The notes under the pieces were generated by a model, which was not told the DNA's origin, ran no database searches, and saw only the letters and a list, made by a program, of their open reading frames with translations. The position numbers and the translations under genes were made by a program. Shown here one piece after another: positions 1-7,615 of a stretch of 64,000 nucleotides of DNA (its first letter is position 1; the number at the start of each line of letters is the position of its first letter). Source of the stretch: Dissulfurispira thermophila (lineage in GTDB: Bacteria > Nitrospirota > Thermodesulfovibrionia > Thermodesulfovibrionales > Dissulfurispiraceae); contig NZ_AP022873.1 in NCBI RefSeq assembly GCF_014701235.1, positions 248,001 to 312,000 of the forward strand. Reading direction: 5' to 3'.

Positions 1-98
1 GACCCTATCACGGCTTTGATGGATTCCCTATATTTGCGAGGGATATGGACATGACAGTAAACAGCCCGACATGGGATTTGATACGGAGGAGAAGATGA
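1..98 (+). CDS. nifD: Nitrogenase MoFe protein alpha chain, C-terminal end (partial)
   Basis: Only the last 32 codons are present, read in frame 3 and ending at the TGA at 96-98. The tail reads [17 protein letters not shown] followed by a short stretch ending LIRRRR. The GF-GFxxFARDMDM block is the conserved C-terminus of NifD, the alpha subunit that carries FeMo-co. The TGA overlaps the ATG of nifK at 95 (ATGA), the usual arrangement for two subunits of one complex made in equal amounts. The rest of nifD, and presumably nifH, lie upstream of the window. Confidence 0.9.
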   Translation, partial: PYHGFDGFPIFARDMDMTVNSPTWDLIRRRR

Positions 99-1603
99 AG
101 ATAATAGACCACAATGAGCTCTTTCAGAAACATGAATATCTTGAGCAGTTTGAAAGAAAAAGGGAGTTTGAAAAACCATGTTCTGCAGATGAGATAGAGA
201 AGGTCTCGGAGTGGACAAAGACAGAAGGATATAGAGAAAAGAATTTTGCCCGTCAGGCACTGACAATCAATCCAGCAAAGGCATGTCAGCCACTGGGGGC
301 TGTATTATGTGCATCTGGCTTTCAGAATACATTACCCTTTGTTCAGGGGTCGCAGGGGTGTGTGGCATATTTCAGGAGCCACCTGAGCAGGCATTTCAAG
401 GAGCCAGTTGCTGCTGTCTCTTCATCAATGACAGAGGATGCTGCAGTATTCGGCGGACTGAATAATATGATGGAGGGGCTGGAGAATGCCTATGCCCTTT
501 ATAAGCCGAAAATGATAGCTGTTTCCACCACATGCATGGCAGAGGTTATCGGTGATGATTTAAATGCCTTTATAAAAAAGGCAAAGGAGCAAGGTGCGAT
601 TCCTTCTGAACTACCGGTCCCTTTTGCCCATACACCCAGTTTTGTAGGCTCCCACATCACAGGCTACGATAACATGCTCAAAGGGATACTCAGTTATCTG
701 ACAGCAGGTGTGCACAGAAGGCCAAACAGCAGGATAAACATAATTCCAGGTTTTGACACATACACAGGAAATATAAGAGAGATAAAGAGATTGCTGAATT
801 TAATGAATGTTCAACATACAGTCCTTGCTGATATAAGTGATGTCATGGATTCACCGAATACAGGTGAATACAGGATGTATTTAGGAGGTACACCCCTTGA
901 CGAGGCAGTGGATTCCATAAACGCAATTGCAACAGTTGCGATGCAGAAGTATTCAATACTGAAGACAGGCGAATTTATAAAAGAGGCGTGGGGTCAGGAG
1001 TTTGTTGCTATGCCGATGCCTGTGGGTATATCAAATACAGACAGATTTCTTGAGACTATCTCTAAGGTTACAGGCAAGGCAATACCTGAGGAGATAGAAG
1101 ATGAAAGGGGCAGGGCAGTTGACGCAATGGTAGATTCCCACCCCTATGTTCATGGAAAGAGGTTTGCCCTTGTCGGAGACCCTGATCTGCTGCTTGCATT
1201 GATAAGCCTTCTCATGGAGATGGGAGGAATGCCAGTTCACATCATATGCACAAACGGCGATAGGAATTTTGAGGGAGAGGCATACGCACTACTTGGCAAG
1301 AGTCCATTCGGAATAGAAGGGAAGGTTTATATTGGCAAAGATATGTGGCATCTGAGGTCGTTACTCTTCACAGAGCCTGTTGACTTGCTTATTGGCAATT
1401 CCTATGCAAAGTTTCTCTGGAGGGATACAGGCACACCACTTGTAAGAATAGGTTTCCCGATCTTTGATAGGCACCACCTCCACAGGTATCCGATTATCGG
1501 CTATCAAGGAGTGATAAATCTTGTTAACTGGATAGTGAATACTGTGCTTGATGAAATGGACAGAAAGACGATTAATACAACAAGTTTTGATGTGATTAGA
1601 TAG
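95..1603 (+). CDS. nifK: Nitrogenase MoFe protein beta chain
   Basis: Beta subunit of dinitrogenase; with NifD it forms the alpha2-beta2 MoFe protein that reduces N2 in the cytoplasm. With the start at 95 the product is 502 residues. P-cluster cysteines are visible at C64 (KACQPLGA), C89 ([11 protein letters not shown]) and C147 ([11 protein letters not shown]), followed by the HTPSFVGSH block. This is the molybdenum type, not Vnf or Anf, judging by these blocks. An in-frame ATG at 71 would add eight residues, but the ATG at 95 has GGAGGAG at 86-92 and overlaps the nifD stop, so 95 is preferred. Followed after 13 bp by nifEN. Confidence 0.96.
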   Translation: MKIIDHNELFQKHEYLEQFERKREFEKPCSADEIEKVSEWTKTEGYREKNFARQALTINPAKACQPLGAVLCASGFQNTLPFVQGSQGCVAYFRSHLSRHFKEPVAAVSSSMTEDAAVFGGLNNMMEGLENAYALYKPKMIAVSTTCMAEVIGDDLNAFIKKAKEQGAIPSELPVPFAHTPSFVGSHITGYDNMLKGILSYLTAGVHRRPNSRINIIPGFDTYTGNIREIKRLLNLMNVQHTVLADISDVMDSPNTGEYRMYLGGTPLDEAVDSINAIATVAMQKYSILKTGEFIKEAWGQEFVAMPMPVGISNTDRFLETISKVTGKAIPEEIEDERGRAVDAMVDSHPYVHGKRFALVGDPDLLLALISLLMEMGGMPVHIICTNGDRNFEGEAYALLGKSPFGIEGKVYIGKDMWHLRSLLFTEPVDLLIGNSYAKFLWRDTGTPLVRIGFPIFDRHHLHRYPIIGYQGVINLVNWIVNTVLDEMDRKTINTTSFDVIR

Positions 1604-1616
1604 AAGAGAGGTTGAA

Positions 1617-4202
1617 ATGCTGACAGGCATAGACAGATTAATGCAAAGCAGTTGTGAACGGGAGAAGAAAGAAAAAATCTGCCGTTCAAGAGGAGGAGAG
1701 TCCTGTGCCTTTGACGGTGCAATGATAGTCCTCCAGCCCATTGCGGATACGGCGCATATCGTTCACGGTCCTATTTCTTGCTGCGGCAATTCATGGGAAG
1801 GCAGGGGCACACTGTCTTCAAAGGGCCGCCTCCACAGAATGGGTTTTACAACAGATATGACCGAGATGGATATCATCTACGGCTCTGAAAATAAGCTCTA
1901 TGATGCGATCTTGCGGGCTTATGAGTCGGTAAGACCGAAGGCGATATTTGTTCATGCAACCTGCGTAAGCGGTTTGATAGGAGAAGACATCGAGGCGGTC
2001 TGCAAAAAGGCTGAGACATTTCTCGGCATTCGGGTAATACCCGTGAATGCGCCGGGGTTTGTTGGCCCAAAGAATCTTGGCAACAGAATAGCTGGCGAGG
2101 TTTTGCTCGATTATGTGATAGGAACGGGCGAGCCTCCATTTACGACAGATTATGATATCAATCTTATAGGCGAATACAACATTGCTGGTGATTTATGGCT
2201 TGTAGAGCCATTACTGAAAGAGGCAGGTGTAAGGATTTTATCAAAAATTACAGGCGATTCTACATTCGAGGAGATAACTTATGCCCACAGGGCAAAGCTC
2301 AATGTTGTGGTATGCAGCCGCGCATTGATAAATATAGCAAGGGAGATGGAGAGGAGATATGGTATCCCTTACATTGAGGTCTCATTTTTCGGAAAGACAG
2401 AGATGTTGCAAGCCTTGAGGCTAATAGCCTTAAATTTCAAATCTCAAATTTCAAATCTCAAATTGGCGGATAAGATTGAAGAAATCATTATGAGGGAAGA
2501 AAAAAAGCTTGATGAAAAGTTAAAGGCATATAAACATCTAAAAGGCAAAAAGGCAGTGCTTTATACAGGCGGCGTGAAAAGCTGGTCATTCATCTCTGCC
2601 CTTATGGATCTGGGGATTGAGATTGTTGCAATCGGAACCAAAAAGAGCACTTTTGAGGATGAAGAGAAAATGAAAGAAATTTTAGGTGAAGATGCGCCAC
2701 TCGTTGAAGATGTAACTCCTAAAAATTTGTTAAGGCTCATAAAAGAAAGGAATGCAGATATATTAATTGCTGGAGGGAGAAATCAGTATCTTGCAATAAA
2801 GGAAGGCTTCCCATTTGTGGATGTAAATCAGGAGAGGCATATTCCATATGCAGGGTATGATGGACTGATAAATTTCGCTGAGCAGATAAGCAATAGCATG
2901 AGATTTTTTCAGGAGTCAGGAGACAGAAGTCAGAAGACAGAAATTAGAAAAAAAGAAAGTCTTAAGATTATAAATCATAAATCCGAAATCACAATCAATC
3001 CCCTGAAGCATTCTCAATCAATCGGTGCTGCCATTGCATTTCAGGGAATAGACAGGGCATTGCCCATTATTCATGGCGCACAGGGCTGCAGCTTTCTTGC
3101 AAAGGTCCTTCTGACAAAGCATTTCAGGGAGCCGATTGCACTCGCAAGCACAAAGCTTTTTACAGAAGATGTTGTCATGGGAAGCGAGGAGAACATAATT
3201 AAGGTTGTTCAGGAAATTGTTGAGAGGAATAATCCCGATGTAATTGGAATTCTCACATCAGGGTTAACAGAGGTTAAAGGTGATGATGTGACAAGTGCAA
3301 TGAAAGATTTAAGATTCAAAATTAAAGATTCAAAATGTCAAATTGTTCATATCTCTACCCCTGATTACGAAGGTGGGCTTGAAACAGGATATGCAAAGGC
3401 AGTGGAGGCAGTCATTAAGTTTATAGTCCATAGTCCACAGTCAGCAGTAAATAAAAAGACTATCGACTGTTTTATTAATGTCCTTGTCGGCTCTCATTTG
3501 ACACCCGCAGATTTTACAGAATTGAGGGAAATAGTTGAATCTTTCGGTTTAAAACCCATAATTCTCCCTGACCTTTCTGCGCTGGATGGAAGCAGAAAGG
3601 GGTTTTCTGCACTTGCTATTGGCGGCACGACAACTGAAGAAATAAGGGCAATGGGTTCATCTGATTTCACAATTGCCATAGGTGCAAGCATGGAGAGTGC
3701 TGCAATGATCTTAAAAGAAAGATTTGGCATTGAATACAGGGTATTTGAAAGCATATCGGGGCTTAAGGATGCAGATATGTTTATGGAGACGCTTTCGATG
3801 TTGAGTGGTAAGCCTATTGCCAAAAAATACGAAAGGCAGAGGAGAATCTTGATTGATGGCATGAGAGATGCCCATTTTTATTATGGCAATAAAAAAATAT
3901 ATGTTGCACTTGAGCCTGATCTTACCGTGCAGACAATGCATTGGCTTGATGAAATGGGTGCAGTGGTTGAAATTGTAGATGTGAATTCAAATGATCTATT
4001 TTCTATACAAGGCCATTTTGACCTCTTAATCTCTAACTCTCATGCAGAAGATACCGCAAAGAGACTTGGTGTGCCTCTGTATCAGATGGGATTTCCTGTG
4101 TATAAGGTTTTGGGGAACAATCACAAGGTTACCATTGGATACAGTGGAACGCTTTCACTTATCAATGAAGTTGCAAATAAATTATTGGAGGTGCATCAAT
4201 GA
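1617..4202 (+). CDS. nifEN: Fused nitrogenase cofactor scaffold protein NifE-NifN
   Basis: 861 residues that combine NifE (about 1-430) and NifN (about 460-861), normally separate subunits of the scaffold on which the NifB product matures to FeMo-co. NifE cysteines are visible at C30 (GESCAFDGA), C55/C56 (ISCCGNSW) and C116 (ATCVSGLIGED). The NifN half opens with PLKHSQSIGAA and carries the GAQGC cysteine at about 491. The joining segment, about residues 432-460, is polar and unconserved and is encoded by two short-repeat blocks (2911-2946 and 2964-2992). Three more repeat blocks lie inside conserved regions (2433-2464, 3305-3345, 3424-3446). A frame error is unlikely because one open frame spans the whole gene. 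The start has GAGAGG about 6 nt upstream. Confidence 0.95.
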   Translation: MLTGIDRLMQSSCEREKKEKICRSRGGESCAFDGAMIVLQPIADTAHIVHGPISCCGNSWEGRGTLSSKGRLHRMGFTTDMTEMDIIYGSENKLYDAILRAYESVRPKAIFVHATCVSGLIGEDIEAVCKKAETFLGIRVIPVNAPGFVGPKNLGNRIAGEVLLDYVIGTGEPPFTTDYDINLIGEYNIAGDLWLVEPLLKEAGVRILSKITGDSTFEEITYAHRAKLNVVVCSRALINIAREMERRYGIPYIEVSFFGKTEMLQALRLIALNFKSQISNLKLADKIEEIIMREEKKLDEKLKAYKHLKGKKAVLYTGGVKSWSFISALMDLGIEIVAIGTKKSTFEDEEKMKEILGEDAPLVEDVTPKNLLRLIKERNADILIAGGRNQYLAIKEGFPFVDVNQERHIPYAGYDGLINFAEQISNSMRFFQESGDRSQKTEIRKKESLKIINHKSEITINPLKHSQSIGAAIAFQGIDRALPIIHGAQGCSFLAKVLLTKHFREPIALASTKLFTEDVVMGSEENIIKVVQEIVERNNPDVIGILTSGLTEVKGDDVTSAMKDLRFKIKDSKCQIVHISTPDYEGGLETGYAKAVEAVIKFIVHSPQSAVNKKTIDCFINVLVGSHLTPADFTELREIVESFGLKPIILPDLSALDGSRKGFSALAIGGTTTEEIRAMGSSDFTIAIGASMESAAMILKERFGIEYRVFESISGLKDADMFMETLSMLSGKPIAKKYERQRRILIDGMRDAHFYYGNKKIYVALEPDLTVQTMHWLDEMGAVVEIVDVNSNDLFSIQGHFDLLISNSHAEDTAKRLGVPLYQMGFPVYKVLGNNHKVTIGYSGTLSLINEVANKLLEVHQ
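2433..2464 (+). repeat. In-frame 14-bp tandem repeat in the NifE half
   Basis: AATTTCAAATCTCA occurs twice in tandem followed by AATT. Each 14-mer is itself two related heptamers. It is read through as NFKSQISNLK between the conserved part of NifE and its helical C-terminus. The same motif, in the opposite orientation, sits inside dxr at 29631-29668. Confidence 0.85.
2911..2992 (+). repeat. Short-repeat blocks forming the NifE-NifN linker
   Basis: First block 2911-2946: repeats of the GTCAGAAGACAGAA type. Second block 2964-2992: repeats of the ATAAATCATAAATC type. Together they encode nearly the entire linker between the NifE and NifN domains. The first block belongs to the same family as the in-frame arrays in lpxB (37707-37763) and waaA (40848-40879). 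Confidence 0.8.
3305..3446 (+). repeat. Two in-frame short-repeat blocks in the NifN half
   Basis: At 3305-3345 the unit is of the AAGATTCAAAATTA type, read as LRFKIKDSKCQIV. At 3424-3446 ATAGTCC repeats (ATAGTCCATAGTCCACAGTC) are read as IVHSPQS. Both lie in loops between conserved NifN strands, so the frame is kept and the product only gains a few residues. Confidence 0.7.
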
Positions 4203-4591
4203 AAGTAGCGTTTGCAACAACAGATGGTGTCAATGTGGATGAGCATTTCGGCAGGTCAGGCATGTTCGCCATATACGAAGTTACAAGAGATGGCTACAGG
4301 TTTGTTGAAATGAGGAAGTTTGCTGATGGAAGGGATGTGATGATAGAGGATACAAAGGGAATGAGTGAAGTGCATGAAGACAGGGTTCAAAGAAAGGTAG
4401 ATAATCTGTGTGATTGCAAGATTATATATCTAACCGAGATAGGAGGACCTTCTGCAGCAAGGCTTGTGAGAAAGGGCATAATGCCTGTAAAGGTGAAGGA
4501 GATAGTATCTATTGAGGAGTCGTTGCAGAGACTTTTAGAGACAATAAAGAAATCGCCACCACCGTGGCTTAAAAAGGCACTAAACGATTAA
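4199..4591 (+). CDS. nifX: NifX-type FeMo-cofactor carrier protein
   Basis: 130-residue protein of the NifX/NafY/NifB C-terminal family (dinitrogenase iron-molybdenum cofactor biosynthesis domain). Members bind NifB-co or the VK cluster and pass it to or from NifEN. The opening MKVAFATTDGVNVDEHFG contains the family signature DxHFG, and IGGPSAARLVRKGI is the second conserved block. The ATG overlaps the nifEN stop (ATGA, 4199-4202), so it is translationally coupled. Because the nifB of this cluster lacks the NifX-like C-terminal domain, this gene supplies that domain separately. It is followed by a large hairpin. Confidence 0.92.
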   Translation: MKVAFATTDGVNVDEHFGRSGMFAIYEVTRDGYRFVEMRKFADGRDVMIEDTKGMSEVHEDRVQRKVDNLCDCKIIYLTEIGGPSAARLVRKGIMPVKVKEIVSIEESLQRLLETIKKSPPPWLKKALND

Positions 4592-4603
4592 CAATGGTTA
4601 AAC

Positions 4604-4644
4604 AGGTAAGACATAGTATTTTCGCTCAAATACATGTCTTACCT
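4604..4644 (+). other. Strong imperfect hairpin between nifX and nifI1
   Basis: AGGTAAGACAT (4604-4614) pairs exactly with ATGTCTTACCT (4634-4644). After a single bulged A at 4615, GTATTT (4616-4621) pairs with AAATAC (4628-4633), leaving a six-base loop. That gives 17 base pairs. No T-run follows, so a simple intrinsic terminator is not well supported. An mRNA processing or stability element separating the nifDK-EN-X message from nifI1I2B is possible, or an operator palindrome. Confidence 0.8.
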
Positions 4645-4682
4645 ATTATTATGAAAAGCCAAATTAATAGGAGGAAATTATT

Positions 4683-5000
4683 ATGAAGATGATCAGGGCA
4701 TTTATCAGACCAGAAAAGGAACAAGAGGTTGTTCTTGCATTGGAGGGCGCTGGTTTTCCGTCCCTTACCAAGATGCCTGTTTTTGGAAGGGGAAAGCAGA
4801 AGGGGCTTCAGGTTGGACCTGTGCATTATGATGAGCTTCCAAAGACACTTATTATGACTGTTGTGGATAATGAGGATGTGGATAAGGTCGTAAAAATTAT
4901 CCAGGACAAGGCAAGGACGGGCTTTATTGGAGATGGAAAGATATTTATAAGTCTTGTTGAGGCTGCATATACTGTGAGGACAGGGGAGGAAGGATTATGA
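4683..5000 (+). CDS. nifI1: NifI1, PII-like nitrogenase switch-off regulator
   Basis: 105-residue PII-family protein. NifI1 and NifI2 form a complex that inhibits dinitrogenase by binding NifDK in response to 2-oxoglutarate and nucleotide levels; this is known from methanogens and several anaerobic bacteria. The start MKMIRAFIRPEKE and the C-terminal ARTGFIGDGKIF and VRTGEEG blocks are PII signatures. The T-loop region lacks the uridylylated-tyrosine context of GlnB. AGGAGG sits about 7 nt upstream. The start of nifI2 overlaps its stop. In most genomes the pair sits between nifH and nifD; here it follows nifX. Confidence 0.93.
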   Translation: MKMIRAFIRPEKEQEVVLALEGAGFPSLTKMPVFGRGKQKGLQVGPVHYDELPKTLIMTVVDNEDVDKVVKIIQDKARTGFIGDGKIFISLVEAAYTVRTGEEGL

Positions 5001-5413
5001 AAGAGATTACGGCAATTATCAGGAGGGATAAGCTCCCAGAGACAAAGCGGGTGCTTGAGGAACTGGGCTATCCGTCTCTTACTATCCAGAGTGTTGAAGG
5101 CAGGGGAAAGCAGAGGGGCGCTATGTGCGCTGAAATGGACTCAGAGATGCCTGACAGTTTTTGCACCGCAGTTAAGCTGACTCCCACACCATCAGCATAC
5201 GCCCTTGAGCATACTTTGCCTAAGGTTGCGCTCTATGTGCCAAAAAGGATGCTCACAATAGTTGTGCCTGACGATGTAGTCACAAAGATCGTGAAATCGA
5301 TCATTAAAGCAAATCAGACAGGCAAGCACGGTGATGGGAAGATTTTCGTTTCGCCCATTGAAGGTGCTGTGAGGGTGAGGACAGGGGAGAAGAACGGAGA
5401 AGCAATAGCATGA
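4997..5413 (+). CDS. nifI2: NifI2, PII-like nitrogenase switch-off regulator
   Basis: 138-residue PII-like partner of NifI1. Visible features are the N-terminal MKEITAIIRRDKL strand, a lengthened T-loop region (about residues 40-75, including the proline-rich LTPTPSAYALEHTLP), and the [15 protein letters not shown] block near the C-terminus. The longer T-loop is what separates NifI2 from NifI1. The start overlaps the nifI1 stop (ATGA, 4997-5000) and the stop overlaps the nifB start at 5410, so the three are probably translated as one coupled unit. Confidence 0.93.
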   Translation: MKEITAIIRRDKLPETKRVLEELGYPSLTIQSVEGRGKQRGAMCAEMDSEMPDSFCTAVKLTPTPSAYALEHTLPKVALYVPKRMLTIVVPDDVVTKIVKSIIKANQTGKHGDGKIFVSPIEGAVRVRTGEKNGEAIA

Positions 5414-6285
5414 TGATAAAGAATATTATTAAAACTCACCCTTGTTTTTCCGAAGAGGCGCATCACAAGTTCGGCAGGATACATCTTCCTGTTGCGCCTG
5501 CGTGCAATATACAGTGCAGATACTGCATAAGGAAATACGATTGCGCCAATGAATCGAGGCCGGGAATCACGAGCAAGGTTTTGACTCCCGAAGAAGCTCT
5601 GGAGAGGGTAAGGGCGCTTGTGGAGAGAAACGAAAGGCTGAGCGTTGTTGGAATTGCAGGGCCTGGAGACCCTCTGGCAAACGATACAACTTTCGAGACA
5701 CTAAGGGCAATTAACAGGGAATTCCCCGAGCTTATTCTATGCGTTTCCACAAATGGCCTCTATCTCTCAGATAGGCTTGAAGACCTTGTGAGATCAGGTG
5801 TTAGAAGTCTTACTATCACAATTAATGCTGTGATGCCAGAAACAGCAGAGAAGATATATTCGTGGGTCTCATACAGAGGGCGTAAATACACAGGAAGAGA
5901 CGCGGCAGAGTGCCTCTTGTGCAATCAGTGGAGAGGACTCAGAAACGCCATTGATGCAGGGCTTATTGTAAAGGTCAACAGCGTCTTAATCCCAGGCATA
6001 AACGATGAAGAAATTCCTTTGATTGCATGGCTTGCTGGAGTTAGAGGTGCAGATTTGATGAATGTAATTCCTTTGATTCCACAAGCAGAATTCAGGAATT
6101 TACAGAGACCTACGCATGATGAGATTTCAACCATGAGAAATATATGCAGAAACTACATGCCTCAGATGACACACTGCAGGCAGTGCAGGGCTGATGCATG
6201 TGGGATTTTGGGAGAAGATAAGGACATGGAACTTGAAATGTTAAACGCAAGGATTGGAGAGGAATATTGTGAGATGGTTAACTAA
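5410..6285 (+). CDS. nifB: NifB, radical SAM FeMo-cofactor precursor synthase (short form)
   Basis: Radical S-adenosylmethionine enzyme that fuses two 4Fe-4S clusters and inserts a carbide to make NifB-co. The CxxxCxxC triad is C32, C36 and C39 (ACNIQCRYC). The N-terminal HPCF motif and the C-terminal HCRQCRADACG motif, which ligate the two precursor clusters, are both present. At 291 residues it lacks the NifX-like C-terminal domain found in longer proteobacterial NifB, a form common in archaea and anaerobes; nifX at 4199 may compensate. ATG at 5410 overlaps the nifI2 stop; a second ATG follows at 5413. Confidence 0.95.
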   Translation: MMIKNIIKTHPCFSEEAHHKFGRIHLPVAPACNIQCRYCIRKYDCANESRPGITSKVLTPEEALERVRALVERNERLSVVGIAGPGDPLANDTTFETLRAINREFPELILCVSTNGLYLSDRLEDLVRSGVRSLTITINAVMPETAEKIYSWVSYRGRKYTGRDAAECLLCNQWRGLRNAIDAGLIVKVNSVLIPGINDEEIPLIAWLAGVRGADLMNVIPLIPQAEFRNLQRPTHDEISTMRNICRNYMPQMTHCRQCRADACGILGEDKDMELEMLNARIGEEYCEMVN

Positions 6286-6305
6286 CTCCTCAAAGGTGGT
6301 TACAG

Positions 6306-7058
6306 ATGAAAAAGATATTAAATGAAACTGAGTTAGAGCGTTATCGCAGGCAGTTGATGCTTGATGGATTTACCATTGAGCATCAACAAAGACTCAAGAA
6401 TTCCACTGCTCTTATTGCAGGCATTGGTGGTCTCGGTGGAACTGCGGCAATATATCTTGCTGTGGCAGGGATAGGAAAAATGATATTTGTCCATTCTGGC
6501 AAACTTACTCTTTCAAACATGAATAGGCAGATATTGATGAGGCATGACTGGATTGGAAAAAGCAGGGTCATTCAGGCAATGAAGAGCATAGAAGACATAA
6601 ACCCAGATGTGGAGGTTGAGATATATGATGAGAGAATAACAGAAGAAAATTCCGATAAACTGCTTGGCGAAGTTCACATTGCTCTCTCTGCCCGCCCTAA
6701 TTTCTATGAAAGGCGAGTGTTAAACAATGCGTGTATAAGAAAGGATATTCTGATGGTTGAGGCAGCTATGAACGGAATGGAGGGTTATATTTTCAATGTC
6801 ATCCCTAAAAAGACGCCTTGTCTTAATTGTCTATATCCAGAGGATAATCCCGACTGGGAAGAACTGGGATTTCCGGTTTTAGGCGCTGTATCGGGGATTC
6901 TTGGATGCCTGATGGCTATTGAGGCAATCAAACTGCTCACAGGCTATAGCAAGCCCTTGCTTTCAAAGATGCTTGTATTTAATACCATCGATATGGAGTT
7001 CAGTAAGCTCAATATCAGAAGGGATGAAGACTGTCAGATTTGTGGAGGCATTGTTTGA
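6306..7058 (+). CDS. HesA/MoeB/ThiF-family E1-like adenylyltransferase
   Basis: 250 residues of the ThiF superfamily, enzymes that adenylate the C-terminal glycine of ubiquitin-like sulfur carriers. The nucleotide-binding segment GIGGLGGTAAIYLAVAGIG starts near residue 38, followed by the characteristic NMNRQIL. Zinc-binding pairs CLNC and CQIC are present. HesA-like members are repeatedly found in nif clusters and have been linked to metal or sulfur handling for nitrogenase, but their exact reaction is unsettled. It is 20 bp downstream of nifB on the same strand. MoeB of molybdopterin synthesis is the alternative reading. Confidence 0.85.
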   Translation: MKKILNETELERYRRQLMLDGFTIEHQQRLKNSTALIAGIGGLGGTAAIYLAVAGIGKMIFVHSGKLTLSNMNRQILMRHDWIGKSRVIQAMKSIEDINPDVEVEIYDERITEENSDKLLGEVHIALSARPNFYERRVLNNACIRKDILMVEAAMNGMEGYIFNVIPKKTPCLNCLYPEDNPDWEELGFPVLGAVSGILGCLMAIEAIKLLTGYSKPLLSKMLVFNTIDMEFSKLNIRRDEDCQICGGIV

Positions 7059-7097
7059 CCTAAATCCGTAGTCAAAAATAGCACCTCCTTGGTTGAT

Positions 7098-7126
7098 TTA
7101 ACATTGAGACAGTAGTGTGGTAGAAT
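7098..7126 (+). promoter_or_regulatory. Putative sigma-70 promoter of hicBA
   Basis: TTAACA (7098-7103), a 17-bp spacer and TAGAAT (7121-7126), placed 22 bp before the hicB start. This suggests hicBA is transcribed separately from the nif genes. Confidence 0.5.
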
Positions 7127-7147
7127 ATTCAAAAGGAGGAAATAAAG

Positions 7148-7372
7148 ATGAAGGAAAAATTAACGGCAATTTTTCAAAAGTCGCCATACGGATATATTGG
7201 ATTTATTGAAGAACTCCCCGGGGCGAATACTCAAGGCAAAACACTCGAAGAAGCGAGAAGAAATTTAATAGAAGCAGTTCAACTTGTTTTGGATGCTAAT
7301 AGGCAACTCTTTGAAGAAGAAATTGAGGGTCTTGAGATAATTAAAGAAGATTTCGGAGTGGTAACTGTTTGA
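7148..7372 (+). CDS. hicB: HicB-type antitoxin
   Basis: 74-residue protein with the partial RNase H-like HicB fold: FxGYIGFIEELPGANTQGKTLEEARRN is visible in pieces, typical of HicB/UPF0150 proteins. No C-terminal DNA-binding domain is seen, so it is a short HicB. HicB neutralises the HicA mRNA interferase. AGGAGG lies 7-12 nt upstream and the stop overlaps the hicA start at 7369. It interrupts the run from nif to mod genes and has its own promoter-like sequence. Confidence 0.88.
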   Translation: MKEKLTAIFQKSPYGYIGFIEELPGANTQGKTLEEARRNLIEAVQLVLDANRQLFEEEIEGLEIIKEDFGVVTV

Positions 7373-7554
7373 AACGAAAAGATGTAATCCGACATCTTGA
7401 ATCAAGCGGATGTGAATTCCTACGAGAAGGTGCGAATCATACAGTATATATCAATAGAAAGAAAAAGAAGGTAAGCACTATTCCCCGCCACAGAGAAATT
7501 GATGAGTATCTTGTCACAAAAATATGTAGAGACCTTGAAATACCGATGCCATAA
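7369..7554 (+). CDS. hicA: HicA-type mRNA interferase toxin
   Basis: 61 residues with the dsRBD-like HicA fold: KRKDVIRHLESSGCEF, then GANHTVY with the catalytic histidine, then IPRHREID. HicA cleaves mRNA when not bound by HicB. It starts with TTG at 7369 overlapping the hicB TGA, which would keep toxin translation below that of antitoxin. The gene order hicB-hicA (antitoxin first) is one of the two common arrangements. Confidence 0.88.
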   Translation: MKRKDVIRHLESSGCEFLREGANHTVYINRKKKKVSTIPRHREIDEYLVTKICRDLEIPMP

Positions 7555-7615
7555 TAAATCAATCTTCACGGGATGCCAGTTATAAAAAATATCAAAACAG
7601 AGTAGAGGAGGTTAA

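Noticed and set aside
71-94. Longer nifK start at 71
   Set aside because: The ATG at 95 has a good Shine-Dalgarno and overlaps the nifD stop; residues encoded by 71-94 are just the nifD tail in another frame.
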